A DNA stretch of 64,000 nt from Bacteroidota bacterium (GCA_024279935.1 JAJRQZ010000181.1:1-64000); one strand, 5' to 3'; positions 8,395 through 17,154 are shown, counted from the first letter of the stretch. Notes: generated from the letters alone by a model not told the origin. Program-made: numbers and translations.

Positions 8395-9147
8395 ATGGAA
8401 AAACACATTCTGTCCAAATCTACATTTATTCGTGGCAATCAATGTCTTAAATCACTTTATCTAAACAAGAAACGTCCGTTCCTAAGAGATAGGATTAGTC
8501 TTGAACAGCGAGGAAAATTCAGCAGGGGGCACAAAATAGGCGATTTGGCCCATAAATTGTTCCCGGGCGGAATTGATATGCGGCCAAGGTCGCCATCGCA
8601 ATACCAAAAGCGAGTGCTTGAAGTTCAGCATATTATAAACACCAATATTCATAAGGTTATTTATGAAGTTAGTTTTCAATACGACCAACTTCTTGCAATC
8701 CTAGATATCTTAGTCAAGGGCAATGACGGATGGACTGCCTATGAGGTAAAGAGCTCCCTCGGGATATCAGACACTTATATTCTGGATGCGGCCTTTCAAT
8801 ACTATGTCATCACAAATTCGGGATTAAAATTAAATGATTTCTTTTTAATCCACATCGACCCTGAATATGAGTTTGAAGGGCAGCCGGAAATAGATAAGTT
8901 ATTCAAAAAAGCAAGCGTTCTCGATGAGGCACTAAAATTACAGGAGTATATTAAAGAGCAGGCGGCAAGGGAAAAAGAAGCCCTAAAACTGGAAAAGTCG
9001 CCGGCAATAGAACCGGACGGGCATTGCATAATACCTTATCCCTGTGATTTCATGGGACATTGCTGGAAGAAAATCCCGGCTGAGGAACGGCCACAGGTCA
9101 GTTTTGGCAGCGAAAAATTCTACGACTTTTTGAAAAAAATCCAATAA
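8395..9147 (+). CDS. PD-(D/E)XK nuclease, Cas4-like, DUF2779 N-terminal-domain type
   Basis: A stand-alone protein of 250 residues. A first cysteine occurs in STFIRGNQCLKSLYL. The nuclease core shows an aspartate in LLAILDIL and the pair EVK in WTAYEVKSS, the pattern of PD-(D/E)XK enzymes. Three further cysteines cluster near the end in GHCIIPYPCDFMGHCW. The four cysteines fit a [4Fe-4S] cluster as in Cas4 and AddB. The start KSTFIRGNQC and the RGHKIGDLAHKLFPGG segment match the N-terminal part of DUF2779 proteins, but the usual second half is missing. No cas genes or CRISPR repeats are nearby. A DNA repair or defence role is possible. The biochemical activity is inferred. Confidence 0.75.
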   Translation: MEKHILSKSTFIRGNQCLKSLYLNKKRPFLRDRISLEQRGKFSRGHKIGDLAHKLFPGGIDMRPRSPSQYQKRVLEVQHIINTNIHKVIYEVSFQYDQLLAILDILVKGNDGWTAYEVKSSLGISDTYILDAAFQYYVITNSGLKLNDFFLIHIDPEYEFEGQPEIDKLFKKASVLDEALKLQEYIKEQAAREKEALKLEKSPAIEPDGHCIIPYPCDFMGHCWKKIPAEERPQVSFGSEKFYDFLKKIQ

Positions 9148-9248
9148 TCAGTTTTTGGCTCCTGAATCAATTTGAATTTTCATCGTTTTTGGAATTTCCC
9201 AAATCGAAAAAATTTATCAACAATTAGCGCACCGCATCACCATATTAG

Positions 9249-9256
9249 TAATTTTG
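9249..9256 (+). promoter_or_regulatory. -7 box of dnaB
   Basis: TAATTTTG ends four bases before the dnaB ATG. A transcript from this box would be leaderless or begin inside the first codons. Confidence 0.5.
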
Positions 9257-9260
9257 GGAC

Positions 9261-10778
9261 ATGGAAGAAACTAAGAATAAAAGAAAGAAACTTGCTGGGG
9301 ACCTGACAAATAAGGCTAATCCGCAGCAGTTTTTGGAGCATGGGAAAGTCCCTCCCCAGGCTACGGACCTGGAAGAAGCCGTTCTCGGGGCCCTAATGCT
9401 GGAGAAGGACGCTGTATCTGCTGTTATCGATATCCTGACACCAAAAGTCTTCTATAAAGATGCTCACCAAAGAATTTTTAGTGCGATATCAAGGCTGTTC
9501 GGCAAATCGGAACCCATTGATATCCTAACCGTTACCAACGAGCTCAAGAGCACAGGCGAACTGGAGATGGTTGGGGGCCCATATTATATAACCATGCTGA
9601 CAAGCCGTATAGCCTCGGCGGCAAATATAGAATATCACTCCCGTATTATCCAACAAAAGCATATTCAGCGCGACTTGATTTCTATCTCTTCCGAGATTAT
9701 CAAGGATGCTTATGAGGATACTACTGATGTTTTTTCTCTTTTGGACAAAGCCGAACAAAATTTATTTTCCGTTTCTGAAACAAATTTAAGGAGGAACTTC
9801 GAAGACATGCCCTCATTGGTCAGGCAGGCAATAGAGGATATCGAAAGCGCAAAGAACTCAGAATCCCATTTCCGCGGGGTTCCATCCGGATATGTTGACA
9901 TGGACAGGATAACCGCAGGATGGCAAAAATCGGATTTAATCATTCTTGCCGCTCGTCCTTCAATGGGAAAAACAGCCCTGGCTTTGTCGATGGCAAGGAA
10001 CATGGCTGTCGATTTCAAGCAGTCTATTGCGTTCTTCTCGCTGGAGATGTCCGCTGTTCAACTGGTAACGCGCCTTATCTCGAGCGAATCGGAATTAACA
10101 TCCGACAAACTTAAAAAAGGTGAATTGGCGGATCATGAATGGGAACAGTTGAACGCCAAGATCAACCGCCTGAGCGATGCCAAGATATTTATAGACGACA
10201 CTCCTGCACTATCAATTTTTGAGCTGAGGGCAAAATGCAGGCGATTAAAGCAACAACATGATATCCAAATGGTATTCATTGATTATCTTCAGCTTATGAC
10301 TGCCGGCGGGGACATCAAAGGCAATCGCGAGCAGGAAATCTCACAGATATCCCGCTCCTTAAAAGCACTTGCCAAAGAGCTTAATGTTCCGGTTTTGGCA
10401 CTATCCCAATTAAGTCGTGCTGTTGAAACACGCCCCGGGCAAAGTAAACGACCGATACTTTCCGACCTGCGCGAATCGGGGGCCATCGAGCAGGATGCCG
10501 ACCTGGTCTTGTTTATTTACAGGGCAGAGTATTATAAAATCGACCAATTTGAAGATGGAACTCCAACCGCCGGGGTAACCGAAGTTATAATCGCAAAACA
10601 CCGTAATGGCGCCGTCGGCGACATAAAACTCAGGTTTATCGATAAGTTTGCCCGTTTCGAGGATTATGTTCAAGGTGGCGGACAAGGCTTTCCTGAAGCC
10701 GATGTCCAGGCCGGATTCAGAACGGTCCCTTCTAAAATGGACGATATCAACGAGCCGGGTGATGACACTCCATTTTAG
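9261..10778 (+). CDS. dnaB: Replicative DNA helicase DnaB
   Basis: A 505-residue hexameric helicase that unwinds DNA at the replication fork. The N-terminal domain begins near residue 33 with VPPQATDLEEAVLGALMLE, after a basic leader. The RecA-like motor shows Walker A in ARPSMGKTALAL (about residue 235), Walker B in MVFIDYLQLM, and LSQLSRAVETRP. The ending DDTPF is acidic, as in many DnaB proteins of the phylum. No intein or insertion is visible. The next methionine lies deep inside the N-terminal domain, so the ATG at 9261 is the only credible start. It is followed by a separate secreted-protein gene. No dnaG or other replication genes adjoin it. Confidence 0.97.
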   Translation: MEETKNKRKKLAGDLTNKANPQQFLEHGKVPPQATDLEEAVLGALMLEKDAVSAVIDILTPKVFYKDAHQRIFSAISRLFGKSEPIDILTVTNELKSTGELEMVGGPYYITMLTSRIASAANIEYHSRIIQQKHIQRDLISISSEIIKDAYEDTTDVFSLLDKAEQNLFSVSETNLRRNFEDMPSLVRQAIEDIESAKNSESHFRGVPSGYVDMDRITAGWQKSDLIILAARPSMGKTALALSMARNMAVDFKQSIAFFSLEMSAVQLVTRLISSESELTSDKLKKGELADHEWEQLNAKINRLSDAKIFIDDTPALSIFELRAKCRRLKQQHDIQMVFIDYLQLMTAGGDIKGNREQEISQISRSLKALAKELNVPVLALSQLSRAVETRPGQSKRPILSDLRESGAIEQDADLVLFIYRAEYYKIDQFEDGTPTAGVTEVIIAKHRNGAVGDIKLRFIDKFARFEDYVQGGGQGFPEADVQAGFRTVPSKMDDINEPGDDTPF

Positions 10779-10832
10779 TATCTCAAAGAATTTTATTACT
10801 TTTAAAAAGAAGAAAAATATAAAGATTATTTC

Positions 10833-11675
10833 ATGAAAAATTTAAGAAAAGTGGCTGTGGTAACTGCCCTTATTATGTTACCCATGTTCGTGGCAACAAG
10901 TTTTGCCCAGAAAAAAGTGATGTTAAGCTATAAGTTAACGCAAGGCAAATCATATAAAACGCTTATTAATATCGATCAGGACATTGATTTTGAAGCCAAC
11001 GGGCAAAGCATGTCCTTAAGCCAGCTTATGTCGATAAAAACAACTGTTACTATCGACAAGGCCTCCGCAACGGAGAATACAACAAAAACCACGCTCACAG
11101 CAATACGGATGGAACAGAGCATCTTCGGCATGGACATCGTTTACGACTCCGAGGAGGAGACAAACAAAAGCGACCCTATGTCGAAACAAATCGCACAAAC
11201 TTTCGAAAAACTTATCGGCAACTCATACTCGGTGATTTTTGACAACAAAGGAAACGTAAAGGAATATGATTTGGGTGATTTTGGCAAAAACAACGACATG
11301 GCCAACAACCTTTCGTCAGGCGGCAGCTATGTTGTTTATCCCGATTATAAAGTTATGGTAAACGACAGCTGGGAAGCCGACATTAAGCCTATGGAAACCA
11401 GCGATATGAACTATCATACGAAATATACTGTCATCAAGATCACCAGAAAAGTTGTAACGCTCGGTGTTTCAACAACAATAAGTGCCAACAACCTCAATGG
11501 CGAAAGCGCCAAGGTAAAAGGTGAGATCAGCGGTAAGCTATTGGTCAACACTAAAACCGGCTGGACTATTTCATCGGAAATGGATATGGACATGAGCATG
11601 GAACTTGAGCAGAACGGAACAAAATTCCCGGCTACCATCAGCGGGACCATTAGCACAAAACCGCAAGAAAAATAA
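10833..11675 (+). CDS. Secreted protein of unknown function (DUF6263-like)
   Basis: 280 residues with a clear signal peptide (MKNLRKVAVVTALIMLPMFV, cleavage after SFA). There is no lipobox cysteine, so the protein is probably periplasmic or secreted. The mature part is rich in beta-strand patterns. It begins VMLSYKLTQGKSYKTLI and contains VYPDYKVMVNDSWEAD and a Met-rich MDMDMSMELEQNG strand. This overall pattern resembles DUF6263-type proteins of Bacteroidota, whose function is unknown. There are no catalytic motifs. rimO begins four bases after its stop, so the two may share a transcript, although no functional link is apparent. Confidence 0.7.
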   Translation: MKNLRKVAVVTALIMLPMFVATSFAQKKVMLSYKLTQGKSYKTLINIDQDIDFEANGQSMSLSQLMSIKTTVTIDKASATENTTKTTLTAIRMEQSIFGMDIVYDSEEETNKSDPMSKQIAQTFEKLIGNSYSVIFDNKGNVKEYDLGDFGKNNDMANNLSSGGSYVVYPDYKVMVNDSWEADIKPMETSDMNYHTKYTVIKITRKVVTLGVSTTISANNLNGESAKVKGEISGKLLVNTKTGWTISSEMDMDMSMELEQNGTKFPATISGTISTKPQEK

Positions 11676-11679
11676 GAAT

Positions 11680-12972
11680 TTGAAGAAAAAAACCGTCAAT
11701 ATCATAACGCTGGGCTGCAGCAAGAACATCGTTGATTCGGAAGTGCTTATGCGACAGCTGGGGAATGATTACTCCATTAGCCATAATTCAAATGAAGATG
11801 CGGATATCCAGATAGTGAACACTTGCGGCTTCATTGGCGATGCGAAAGAAGAATCCATTGATACTATTTTGCAGCTTACGGACGCAAAGAACGAGGGGCT
11901 TACATCAAAAGTTTATGTAACAGGCTGCCTTTCACAACGGTACAAGGACTCGCTAATTAAAGAGATTCCCGATGTTGACGGTTTTTTTGGCGTAAACGAC
12001 CTTGCGGATATTTTAAAAACCCTTGATGTTGATTACAAGCTCGACCTGGTTGGCGAAAGAAATCTCACAACCCCAAAGCATTATGCTTATTTAAAAATAT
12101 CGGAAGGCTGCGACCGCAGCTGTTCATTTTGTGCCATTCCACTGATCCGCGGAAAACATATCTCAAGACCCATTGGGGAATTAGTAAAAGAAACCGGGTT
12201 TCTCGCATCGCGAGGCGTGAAGGAAATAATGCTGATAGCCCAGGATTTAACGTATTACGGATTGGATATTTACAAAAAAAGAAGAATTGCCGAGCTCATT
12301 AACAATTTATCAAAAGTTGACGGAATAGAATGGATCCGACTTCATTATGCATATCCCCAAGGCTTTCCTGAGGATTTGATCGACGAAATAAAAAACAACC
12401 CTAAGGTCTGTAATTATTTGGACATCCCGCTTCAGCACATAAACAACAGGATATTGAAATCGATGAGGAGGGCACACGATAAGGAAGCTACTTTAAAATT
12501 AGTCGGGGATTTCAGGAACGCCCTGCCGGATTCGAGCCTGAGGACGACACTGATTGTCGGGTACCCGGGCGAGACCGAAGACGAGTTCGGCGAATTATAT
12601 GATTTCGTAGCAAAGCAAAGATTCGACCGTTTGGGGGTGTTCCGGTATTCGGCCGAAGAAGACACCTCAGCATTTTTGCTTGAGGACGATGTAGGGGAAC
12701 AAACCAAGCAAGACAGGGCCGATAAGCTGATGATGTTGCAACAACAAATCTCGTTGGAGAAAAACAAGTCGAAGGAAGGGGCAACCTTAAAAGTTCTTTT
12801 CGACAGGCATGAAAACGGTTTTAGCATTGGAAGGACTGAGTTTGATTCGCCCGAAGTAGATAACGAGGTATTGGTCGAGGATGAAAATCATGAAATTAAA
12901 ACCGGGGAATTTTATAAGGTCAAAATTCTCAAAGGCGATTTTTTCGATCTGCATGGCGAGTTGGTCAAATAA
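11680..12972 (+). CDS. rimO: Ribosomal protein S12 methylthiotransferase RimO
   Basis: A 430-residue radical-SAM enzyme that adds a methylthio group to the conserved aspartate of ribosomal protein S12. The N-terminal UPF0004 domain has its three cluster cysteines in ITLGCSKN, NTCGFIGD and TGCLSQR. The radical-SAM cluster is in EGCDRSCSFCAIP (CxxxCxxC), and a TRAM domain closes the protein. I chose the TTG at 11680 (LKKKTVNIITLGCSKN). It lies four bases after the preceding stop, and the family begins there. The upstream ATG at 11605 would lie inside the preceding gene and add unrelated sequence. Confidence 0.93.
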   Translation: MKKKTVNIITLGCSKNIVDSEVLMRQLGNDYSISHNSNEDADIQIVNTCGFIGDAKEESIDTILQLTDAKNEGLTSKVYVTGCLSQRYKDSLIKEIPDVDGFFGVNDLADILKTLDVDYKLDLVGERNLTTPKHYAYLKISEGCDRSCSFCAIPLIRGKHISRPIGELVKETGFLASRGVKEIMLIAQDLTYYGLDIYKKRRIAELINNLSKVDGIEWIRLHYAYPQGFPEDLIDEIKNNPKVCNYLDIPLQHINNRILKSMRRAHDKEATLKLVGDFRNALPDSSLRTTLIVGYPGETEDEFGELYDFVAKQRFDRLGVFRYSAEEDTSAFLLEDDVGEQTKQDRADKLMMLQQQISLEKNKSKEGATLKVLFDRHENGFSIGRTEFDSPEVDNEVLVEDENHEIKTGEFYKVKILKGDFFDLHGELVK

Positions 12973-13227
12973 AATCTGCCGGGAAAGATAGCAATAATCA
13001 ATTGGGGGGGGCGATAATAAACAAGTAAAGCTTTCTTCATTTTCGGATAAATTTTGCAAATTAACATACAATTCCGAAATAAACAGGTAACTCAATACTT
13101 AATAAAAAATCAATCCAATAGTTTTATAACTATAATACAGGCATTTATATTTATTGGCATGGCAATTGTAAAGTAGTGTCCAATCCCATACGGGAATTGT
13201 AATTGGAAAATTTGGTTTTGGTTGATT

Positions 13228-13268
13228 CAGGTCGGTTGTGAGATCCTCTCCCCGACCTGTTTTCTTTT
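13228..13268 (+). terminator. Intrinsic terminator
   Basis: An 8-bp stem CAGGTCGG/CCGACCTG with a 16-base loop, followed by TTTTCTTTT. It ends transcription coming from rimO or from a small RNA in this gap. Confidence 0.7.
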
Positions 13269-13349
13269 ATGGTGCAATCAGCAAATGCATTTCAAGCGGC
13301 ATCAAAATAATTTATTATGCTACCCACTAATTCTTATCCCAAAATAAAT

Positions 13350-13357
13350 TAAATTTG
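13350..13357 (+). promoter_or_regulatory. -7 box of the MORN-repeat gene
   Basis: TAAATTTG, 13 bases before the ATG at 13371. Confidence 0.5.
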
Positions 13358-13370
13358 CGCTAAAAACACC

Positions 13371-14096
13371 ATGAAGCATATATTTCTGTTAATCACGTCA
13401 TTAGCCTTATCTTCCCCTTATTTAGGCGCACAGGATTTGTCAAGGATACTTCCCGACACAATTGAAAACGGTTTTTATCAAACAAGATATGGCAGTATGC
13501 AAATTGAGGGAAGCTTCAAAAATTTCAAACAAGAGGGCGATTGGCACGTATATTTTGAAAACGGGCAAATCCATATACTTGAGCAATATAAGCAAGGCAA
13601 AAAGGACGGCATTTATATCAAGATAAGCAAACGCGGTTATATTTCAGAGCAAATAATGTATAAGTCCGGGCAAATAAACGGCAGAAAGATGACTTTTAAT
13701 CCGGGGGGAAGGTTACAACTTGCCGAAACCTATAAAATGGGGATATTGGACGGCGACAGGAAAGTTTATTACGAAAACGGACGGATACAGGAAGAATCGG
13801 TTTATAAAAACGGGGAAAAAGACGGCCGGTCGATTTGGTACGACCAGAGCGCCAATGCCGTTGCGGTTTACAATTATCACAATGGCGAATTCGAGGGACG
13901 CCAAGAGGTTTTTTACACAAACGGCAACTATAAAAGCTTTAAAAGCTACAAGAACAACATTGCCCAGGGGCCATATAAGGAATTTTACCCAAACGGGAAA
14001 GTGAAAAATTCAGGCAATTACAAAAACGGAAACAAAACAGGCAAGTGGACGACCTATGACGAAAACGGCGGGATTGTCGAAGAGGTGGATTATTAA
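13371..14096 (+). CDS. MORN-repeat (YwqK-like) secreted protein
   Basis: 241 residues with a signal peptide (MKHIFLLITSLALSSPYLGA) followed by about seven MORN_2-type repeats. Each repeat follows the pattern Y-x-N-G-K/R followed by Y-K-N-G-x-x-D/E-G, for example YENGRIQEESVYKNGEKDG and FYPNGKVKNSGNYKNGNKTG. Automated pipelines often label such proteins as YwqK-family antitoxins, but no toxin gene is adjacent and the protein is exported. An antitoxin role is therefore unlikely. A surface or periplasmic scaffold role is more plausible, and the function is unknown. The 3' end overlaps the convergent thioesterase gene by four bases. Confidence 0.8.
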   Translation: MKHIFLLITSLALSSPYLGAQDLSRILPDTIENGFYQTRYGSMQIEGSFKNFKQEGDWHVYFENGQIHILEQYKQGKKDGIYIKISKRGYISEQIMYKSGQINGRKMTFNPGGRLQLAETYKMGILDGDRKVYYENGRIQEESVYKNGEKDGRSIWYDQSANAVAVYNYHNGEFEGRQEVFYTNGNYKSFKSYKNNIAQGPYKEFYPNGKVKNSGNYKNGNKTGKWTTYDENGGIVEEVDY

Positions 14097-14455
14097 TTCC
14101 CGATCCTCCTAGGCTTCCCGCTCCTGTCGATATGCACGAAGATCATTTTAGTGGAACATACAAGATCTTCCGATTCCTCTTCCACACAATTCCTGCGTGC
14201 TTCCAGATAGAGCGATACAGAAGTATTTCCAATTGTATCGACTTTGCCGTAAATACGTATTTGCTCTTTGACTTTAACAGGGCGCAAAAACAAAACCTCG
14301 TCCATTTTAAGCGTTATAACGTTTGATGAACGACATACATCGGACGCCATTATTCCTCCTGCCTCGTCGAGCCACGACAGCATCCTGCCACCGAAAAGAT
14401 TCTCGTTGACTCCTATATCGCTGGTCTTGCAAATATTTGTAGATATCAGTTTCAT
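14093..14455 (-). CDS. Hotdog-fold acyl-CoA thioesterase (YciA-like)
   Basis: About 120 residues. Members hydrolyse acyl-CoA to free acid and CoA. The hotdog signature is seen in NENLFGGRMLSWLDEAGGI, with the conserved asparagine, GG and catalytic aspartate. A second strand set contains FLRPVKVKEQIRIYGKV. I chose the ATG at 14455, immediately after the stop of the upstream gene on the same strand. The in-frame ATG at 14479 would overlap that gene by 22 bases. Pairing with the unknown membrane protein upstream suggests one transcript. The substrate is not evident. Confidence 0.82.
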   Translation of the reverse strand: MKLISTNICKTSDIGVNENLFGGRMLSWLDEAGGIMASDVCRSSNVITLKMDEVLFLRPVKVKEQIRIYGKVDTIGNTSVSLYLEARRNCVEEESEDLVCSTKMIFVHIDRSGKPRRIGN

Positions 14456-14457
14456 GT

Positions 14458-15204
14458 TTAATTTATTGCTTTTTGCCATTGTGTCATAAAGAAATTAATT
14501 AGTATACGCTCAATATCCTCCGCACCTTCAATATAAATAACCGCCGACGGCAATCCATTGTTCAGCAATGCCTTTGGATATAGAATTATACAAGATTTGC
14601 CTTTTTTATATCCTACAAAGAAAGTATAGTCAGGCTTATACCCATCTACTTGTGCAAAAACAGACTTAATTTTAGTTTTTAGTTTGAGATTTGGGTTTTT
14701 TGCATCGATATCATTAAAAAAACTCCTGCCCGATTGAAATGCTTTTTTGTCGAAGAACAAATATTTACTCTTTGTTTTGTTGTTTTTATATCTATTTACA
14801 TGCAAGCTGACTGCCTCTTCGTATAATTTGTCTGCGACGCCCTCGACTTGAAAATATGGGTTGAATGCAAAAAAATCCCCATCGAAGCCATCAAATATCT
14901 TTTTATACCTGCCTTTTTCGTTAGGAGCGTTTATCACCTGGGCTTTAACAGGCAAATCATCGATATTTATATCCCGTCCGGGCGAAAGCAGTTTAGGATC
15001 TTTAATAAACAACCAAGCAACCCCTATTATCGAAAGGAATAATAAACTTAGCATCCCGATAATTATCAGCAAATTATAATCATTGCTTTTGGCAAGAATT
15101 ATTCCCAACACAGATTCGGCAATTAATGTATTCATCACAAAAAAAGCCAGAGGTGAATTTATCGATTTTATCAGTGAAATTCTCGGACTACTTCTCTTTT
15201 CCAT
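14458..15204 (-). CDS. Unknown protein with N-terminal two-helix membrane hairpin
   Basis: 248 residues that I cannot assign to a family. Two hydrophobic helices lie at about residues 17-38 (SPLAFFVMNTLIAESVLGII) and 44-66, separated by only a few residues. A cytosolic C-terminal part of about 180 residues follows. It contains NLKLKTKIKSVFAQVDGYKP, a basic YKKGKS loop and a C-terminal amphipathic segment. The SPLAFF helix hairpin resembles a membrane module found at the start of diverse prokaryotic signalling or effector proteins. That parallel is from memory and weak. The codons look more AT-rich than in the neighbours, which fits an accessory gene. A -7 box lies at 15223. Confidence 0.6.
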   Translation of the reverse strand: MEKRSSPRISLIKSINSPLAFFVMNTLIAESVLGIILAKSNDYNLLIIIGMLSLLFLSIIGVAWLFIKDPKLLSPGRDINIDDLPVKAQVINAPNEKGRYKKIFDGFDGDFFAFNPYFQVEGVADKLYEEAVSLHVNRYKNNKTKSKYLFFDKKAFQSGRSFFNDIDAKNPNLKLKTKIKSVFAQVDGYKPDYTFFVGYKKGKSCIILYPKALLNNGLPSAVIYIEGAEDIERILINFFMTQWQKAIN

Positions 15205-15222
15205 AAATCAACCAATTTTTTC

Positions 15223-15230
15223 CAAATATA
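15223..15230 (-). promoter_or_regulatory. -7 box of the two-helix membrane protein gene
   Basis: TATATTTG on the minus strand, 18 bases before the ATG at 15204. Confidence 0.45.
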
Positions 15231-15331
15231 TATATTTGAACGGGAACTCATACTACTTATTTCTTTTTTTTATAAAATTAAGATGAAGCATTTAATATCT
15301 GTTAAAAATTAAACAGGCACTAATTATTTAC

Positions 15332-15339
15332 TATTTTTG
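15332..15339 (+). promoter_or_regulatory. -7 box of pruA
   Basis: TATTTTTG, 38 bases before the ATG at 15378. Confidence 0.5.
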
Positions 15340-15377
15340 CCTCCTGATTTTATGAACGAATCTTAAATTATTGAATT

Positions 15378-17009
15378 ATGTACAAGAATCTTGAAAGTGT
15401 GCCAAAAGCATATAACGAACCGGTAAAGTCTTATGCACCGGAATCGCCTGAAAAGGCTGAACTAAAGGCAATGTTAGCCGAATTGAAGTCGCAGGAAATA
15501 GAAATCCCGATGATAATCGGCGGCAAACGCATTACCACGGACCAAAAAATTGAAATTCATCCCCCACACGACCTGAAACATACATTAGGTTATTTCTACA
15601 GAGGCACTGAAGAGCATGTCACCATGGCCATCGACGCTGCACTTGAAGCATCGAAATCATGGTCCAGGATGCCATGGGAGCATCGTGCCGCCATCTTTTT
15701 GCGCGCTGCCGATTTGCTCGCAGGCCCTTATAGGGCTAGAATAAATGCCGCTACCATGCTCTGCCAGTCGAAAACAGCCCATCAGGCAGAAATTGACGCC
15801 GCCTGTGAGCTTGCCGACTTCTTCAGGTTCAACGTTCAGTATATGACAGAGATATATTCGCAGCAGCCCGGTTCCGACAAAGGAATGTGGAACCGTTTGG
15901 AATACCGTCCTCTGGAAGGTTTTGTTTATGCTTTGACCCCATTCAACTTCACTTCGATAGCAGGCAACCTACAAACCGCCCCCGCAATGATGGGCAATGT
16001 TGTTGTCTGGAAATGCTCCAACACTCAAATTTATTCGGCAAAAGTTCTTATGGACCTGTTCGAGGAAGCAGGCGTCCCGGCAGGAGTCATCAACCTGGTC
16101 TTTGTCTCGGGCCCGGTAGCCGGCAAGGTCGTTATGGAACATCCTGATTTCGCAGGGTTCCATTTTACCGGTTCAACTGGTGTTTTCCAACAAATCTGGA
16201 AAACCATCGGAACTAATATCGCTAAATATAAGACTTATCCCAGAATAGTTGGTGAAACAGGAGGAAAAGACTTTGTTTTCGTACATAAATCATCCAATGC
16301 CGAGCAAGTTGCAACGGCATTACTGAGAGGTGCTTTTGAATTCCAGGGGCAGAAATGCTCAGCGGCGTCAAGGGCGTACATCCCCGACAATATATGGCCT
16401 GCCGTTAAGGAGAAACTCATCTCAGACCTCAAAACAGTTAAGATGGGCGACGTTGAGGACTTCACTAATTTCATGGGTGCCGTTATCGACAAGGCTAGCT
16501 TCGACAAACTTTCCATGTACATCGACAATGCCAAAAAAGATAAGGAAACCGAAATCATAGCAGGTGGCGGGCACGACGACAGCGTGGGATACTTTATCGA
16601 GCCTACCGTCATTGTAACAACTGACCCTCATTATGTTACCATGGAAGAGGAACTCTTCGGACCTGTTCTTACTATTTATGTTTATGAAGCCGGAAAATGG
16701 GAAGAAACCCTTGAACTGGTTGACACGACATCAATTTATGCTTTAACCGGCGCCATTTTCTCAAACGACAGATACGCCACCGATTATGCCGTTGATTATC
16801 TATCACAGGCCGCCGGCAACTTCTATATCAACGACAAGCCCACGGGAGCAGTTGTTGGACAGCAACCATTTGGCGGTGCCAGGGCATCGGGAACCAACGA
16901 TAAAGCAGGTTCTTACCTGAACATGGTCCGCTGGACATCCCCGCGAACTATTAAGGAAACTTTCGACCCACCTAAGGATTATCGTTATCCGTTTATGATG
17001 GAAAAATAA
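15378..17009 (+). CDS. pruA: L-glutamate gamma-semialdehyde dehydrogenase (1-pyrroline-5-carboxylate dehydrogenase)
   Basis: A 543-residue aldehyde dehydrogenase that oxidises glutamate semialdehyde, the open form of P5C, to glutamate with NAD. It performs the second step of proline breakdown. The N-terminus matches the eukaryote-like P5CDH group (VPKAYNEPVKSYAPESPE). The catalytic glutamate lies in VGETGGKDFVFVH, the catalytic cysteine in FQGQKCSAASRAY, and the C-terminal motif is GQQPFGGARASGTNDKAG. Proline dehydrogenase is not fused and is not in the window. The gene stands alone, with its own -7 box and a strong terminator, so it is monocistronic. Confidence 0.95.
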   Translation: MYKNLESVPKAYNEPVKSYAPESPEKAELKAMLAELKSQEIEIPMIIGGKRITTDQKIEIHPPHDLKHTLGYFYRGTEEHVTMAIDAALEASKSWSRMPWEHRAAIFLRAADLLAGPYRARINAATMLCQSKTAHQAEIDAACELADFFRFNVQYMTEIYSQQPGSDKGMWNRLEYRPLEGFVYALTPFNFTSIAGNLQTAPAMMGNVVVWKCSNTQIYSAKVLMDLFEEAGVPAGVINLVFVSGPVAGKVVMEHPDFAGFHFTGSTGVFQQIWKTIGTNIAKYKTYPRIVGETGGKDFVFVHKSSNAEQVATALLRGAFEFQGQKCSAASRAYIPDNIWPAVKEKLISDLKTVKMGDVEDFTNFMGAVIDKASFDKLSMYIDNAKKDKETEIIAGGGHDDSVGYFIEPTVIVTTDPHYVTMEEELFGPVLTIYVYEAGKWEETLELVDTTSIYALTGAIFSNDRYATDYAVDYLSQAAGNFYINDKPTGAVVGQQPFGGARASGTNDKAGSYLNMVRWTSPRTIKETFDPPKDYRYPFMMEK

Positions 17010-17023
17010 GAACAATATTCCCC

Positions 17024-17058
17024 AAAAAGCCCCATCGATGCCGATGGGGCTTTTTTTT
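17024..17058 (+). terminator. Intrinsic terminator of pruA
   Basis: A 9-bp GC-rich stem GCCCCATCG/CGATGGGGC, extended by A-T pairs, has a 4-base loop and is followed by T8. Confidence 0.93.
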
Positions 17059-17146
17059 GTTAAGGCAAAATGCCAGGATCGAATTATTTCAGCATTTGAA
17101 CCTACCCAGACATTATTTACTTGACATCAGGCAAATTAGAATAAAA

Positions 17147-17154
17147 TATTTTTG
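17147..17154 (+). promoter_or_regulatory. -7 box of the small secreted ORF
   Basis: TATTTTTG with a TTGAC 23 bases upstream (17121) as a plausible -33 element, 34 bases before the ATG at 17189. It suggests the doubtful ORF is transcribed. Confidence 0.5.

Larger units (their letters stand above)
12973..13370 (+). other. Intergenic region with terminator and possible small RNA
   Basis: 398 bases without a credible protein gene. It holds an A/T-rich stretch, a G8 run at 13004-13011, a good hairpin-plus-T-tract at 13228-13268 and the MORN gene promoter at 13350. The hairpin is about 255 bases from the rimO stop. That is far for a rimO terminator and leaves room for a short transcript of its own between about 13150 and 13265. 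A weak -7-like TATATTTA lies near 13147. I see no known RNA family. Confidence 0.35.

Noticed and set aside
11605-11679. Upstream ATG extension of rimO
   Set aside because: It lies within the preceding secreted-protein gene, and the RimO family begins at the TTG at 11680.
13371-14096. YwqK-type antitoxin of a toxin-antitoxin pair
   Set aside because: The protein has a signal peptide and no toxin gene is adjacent. The MORN repeats alone do not show an antitoxin.
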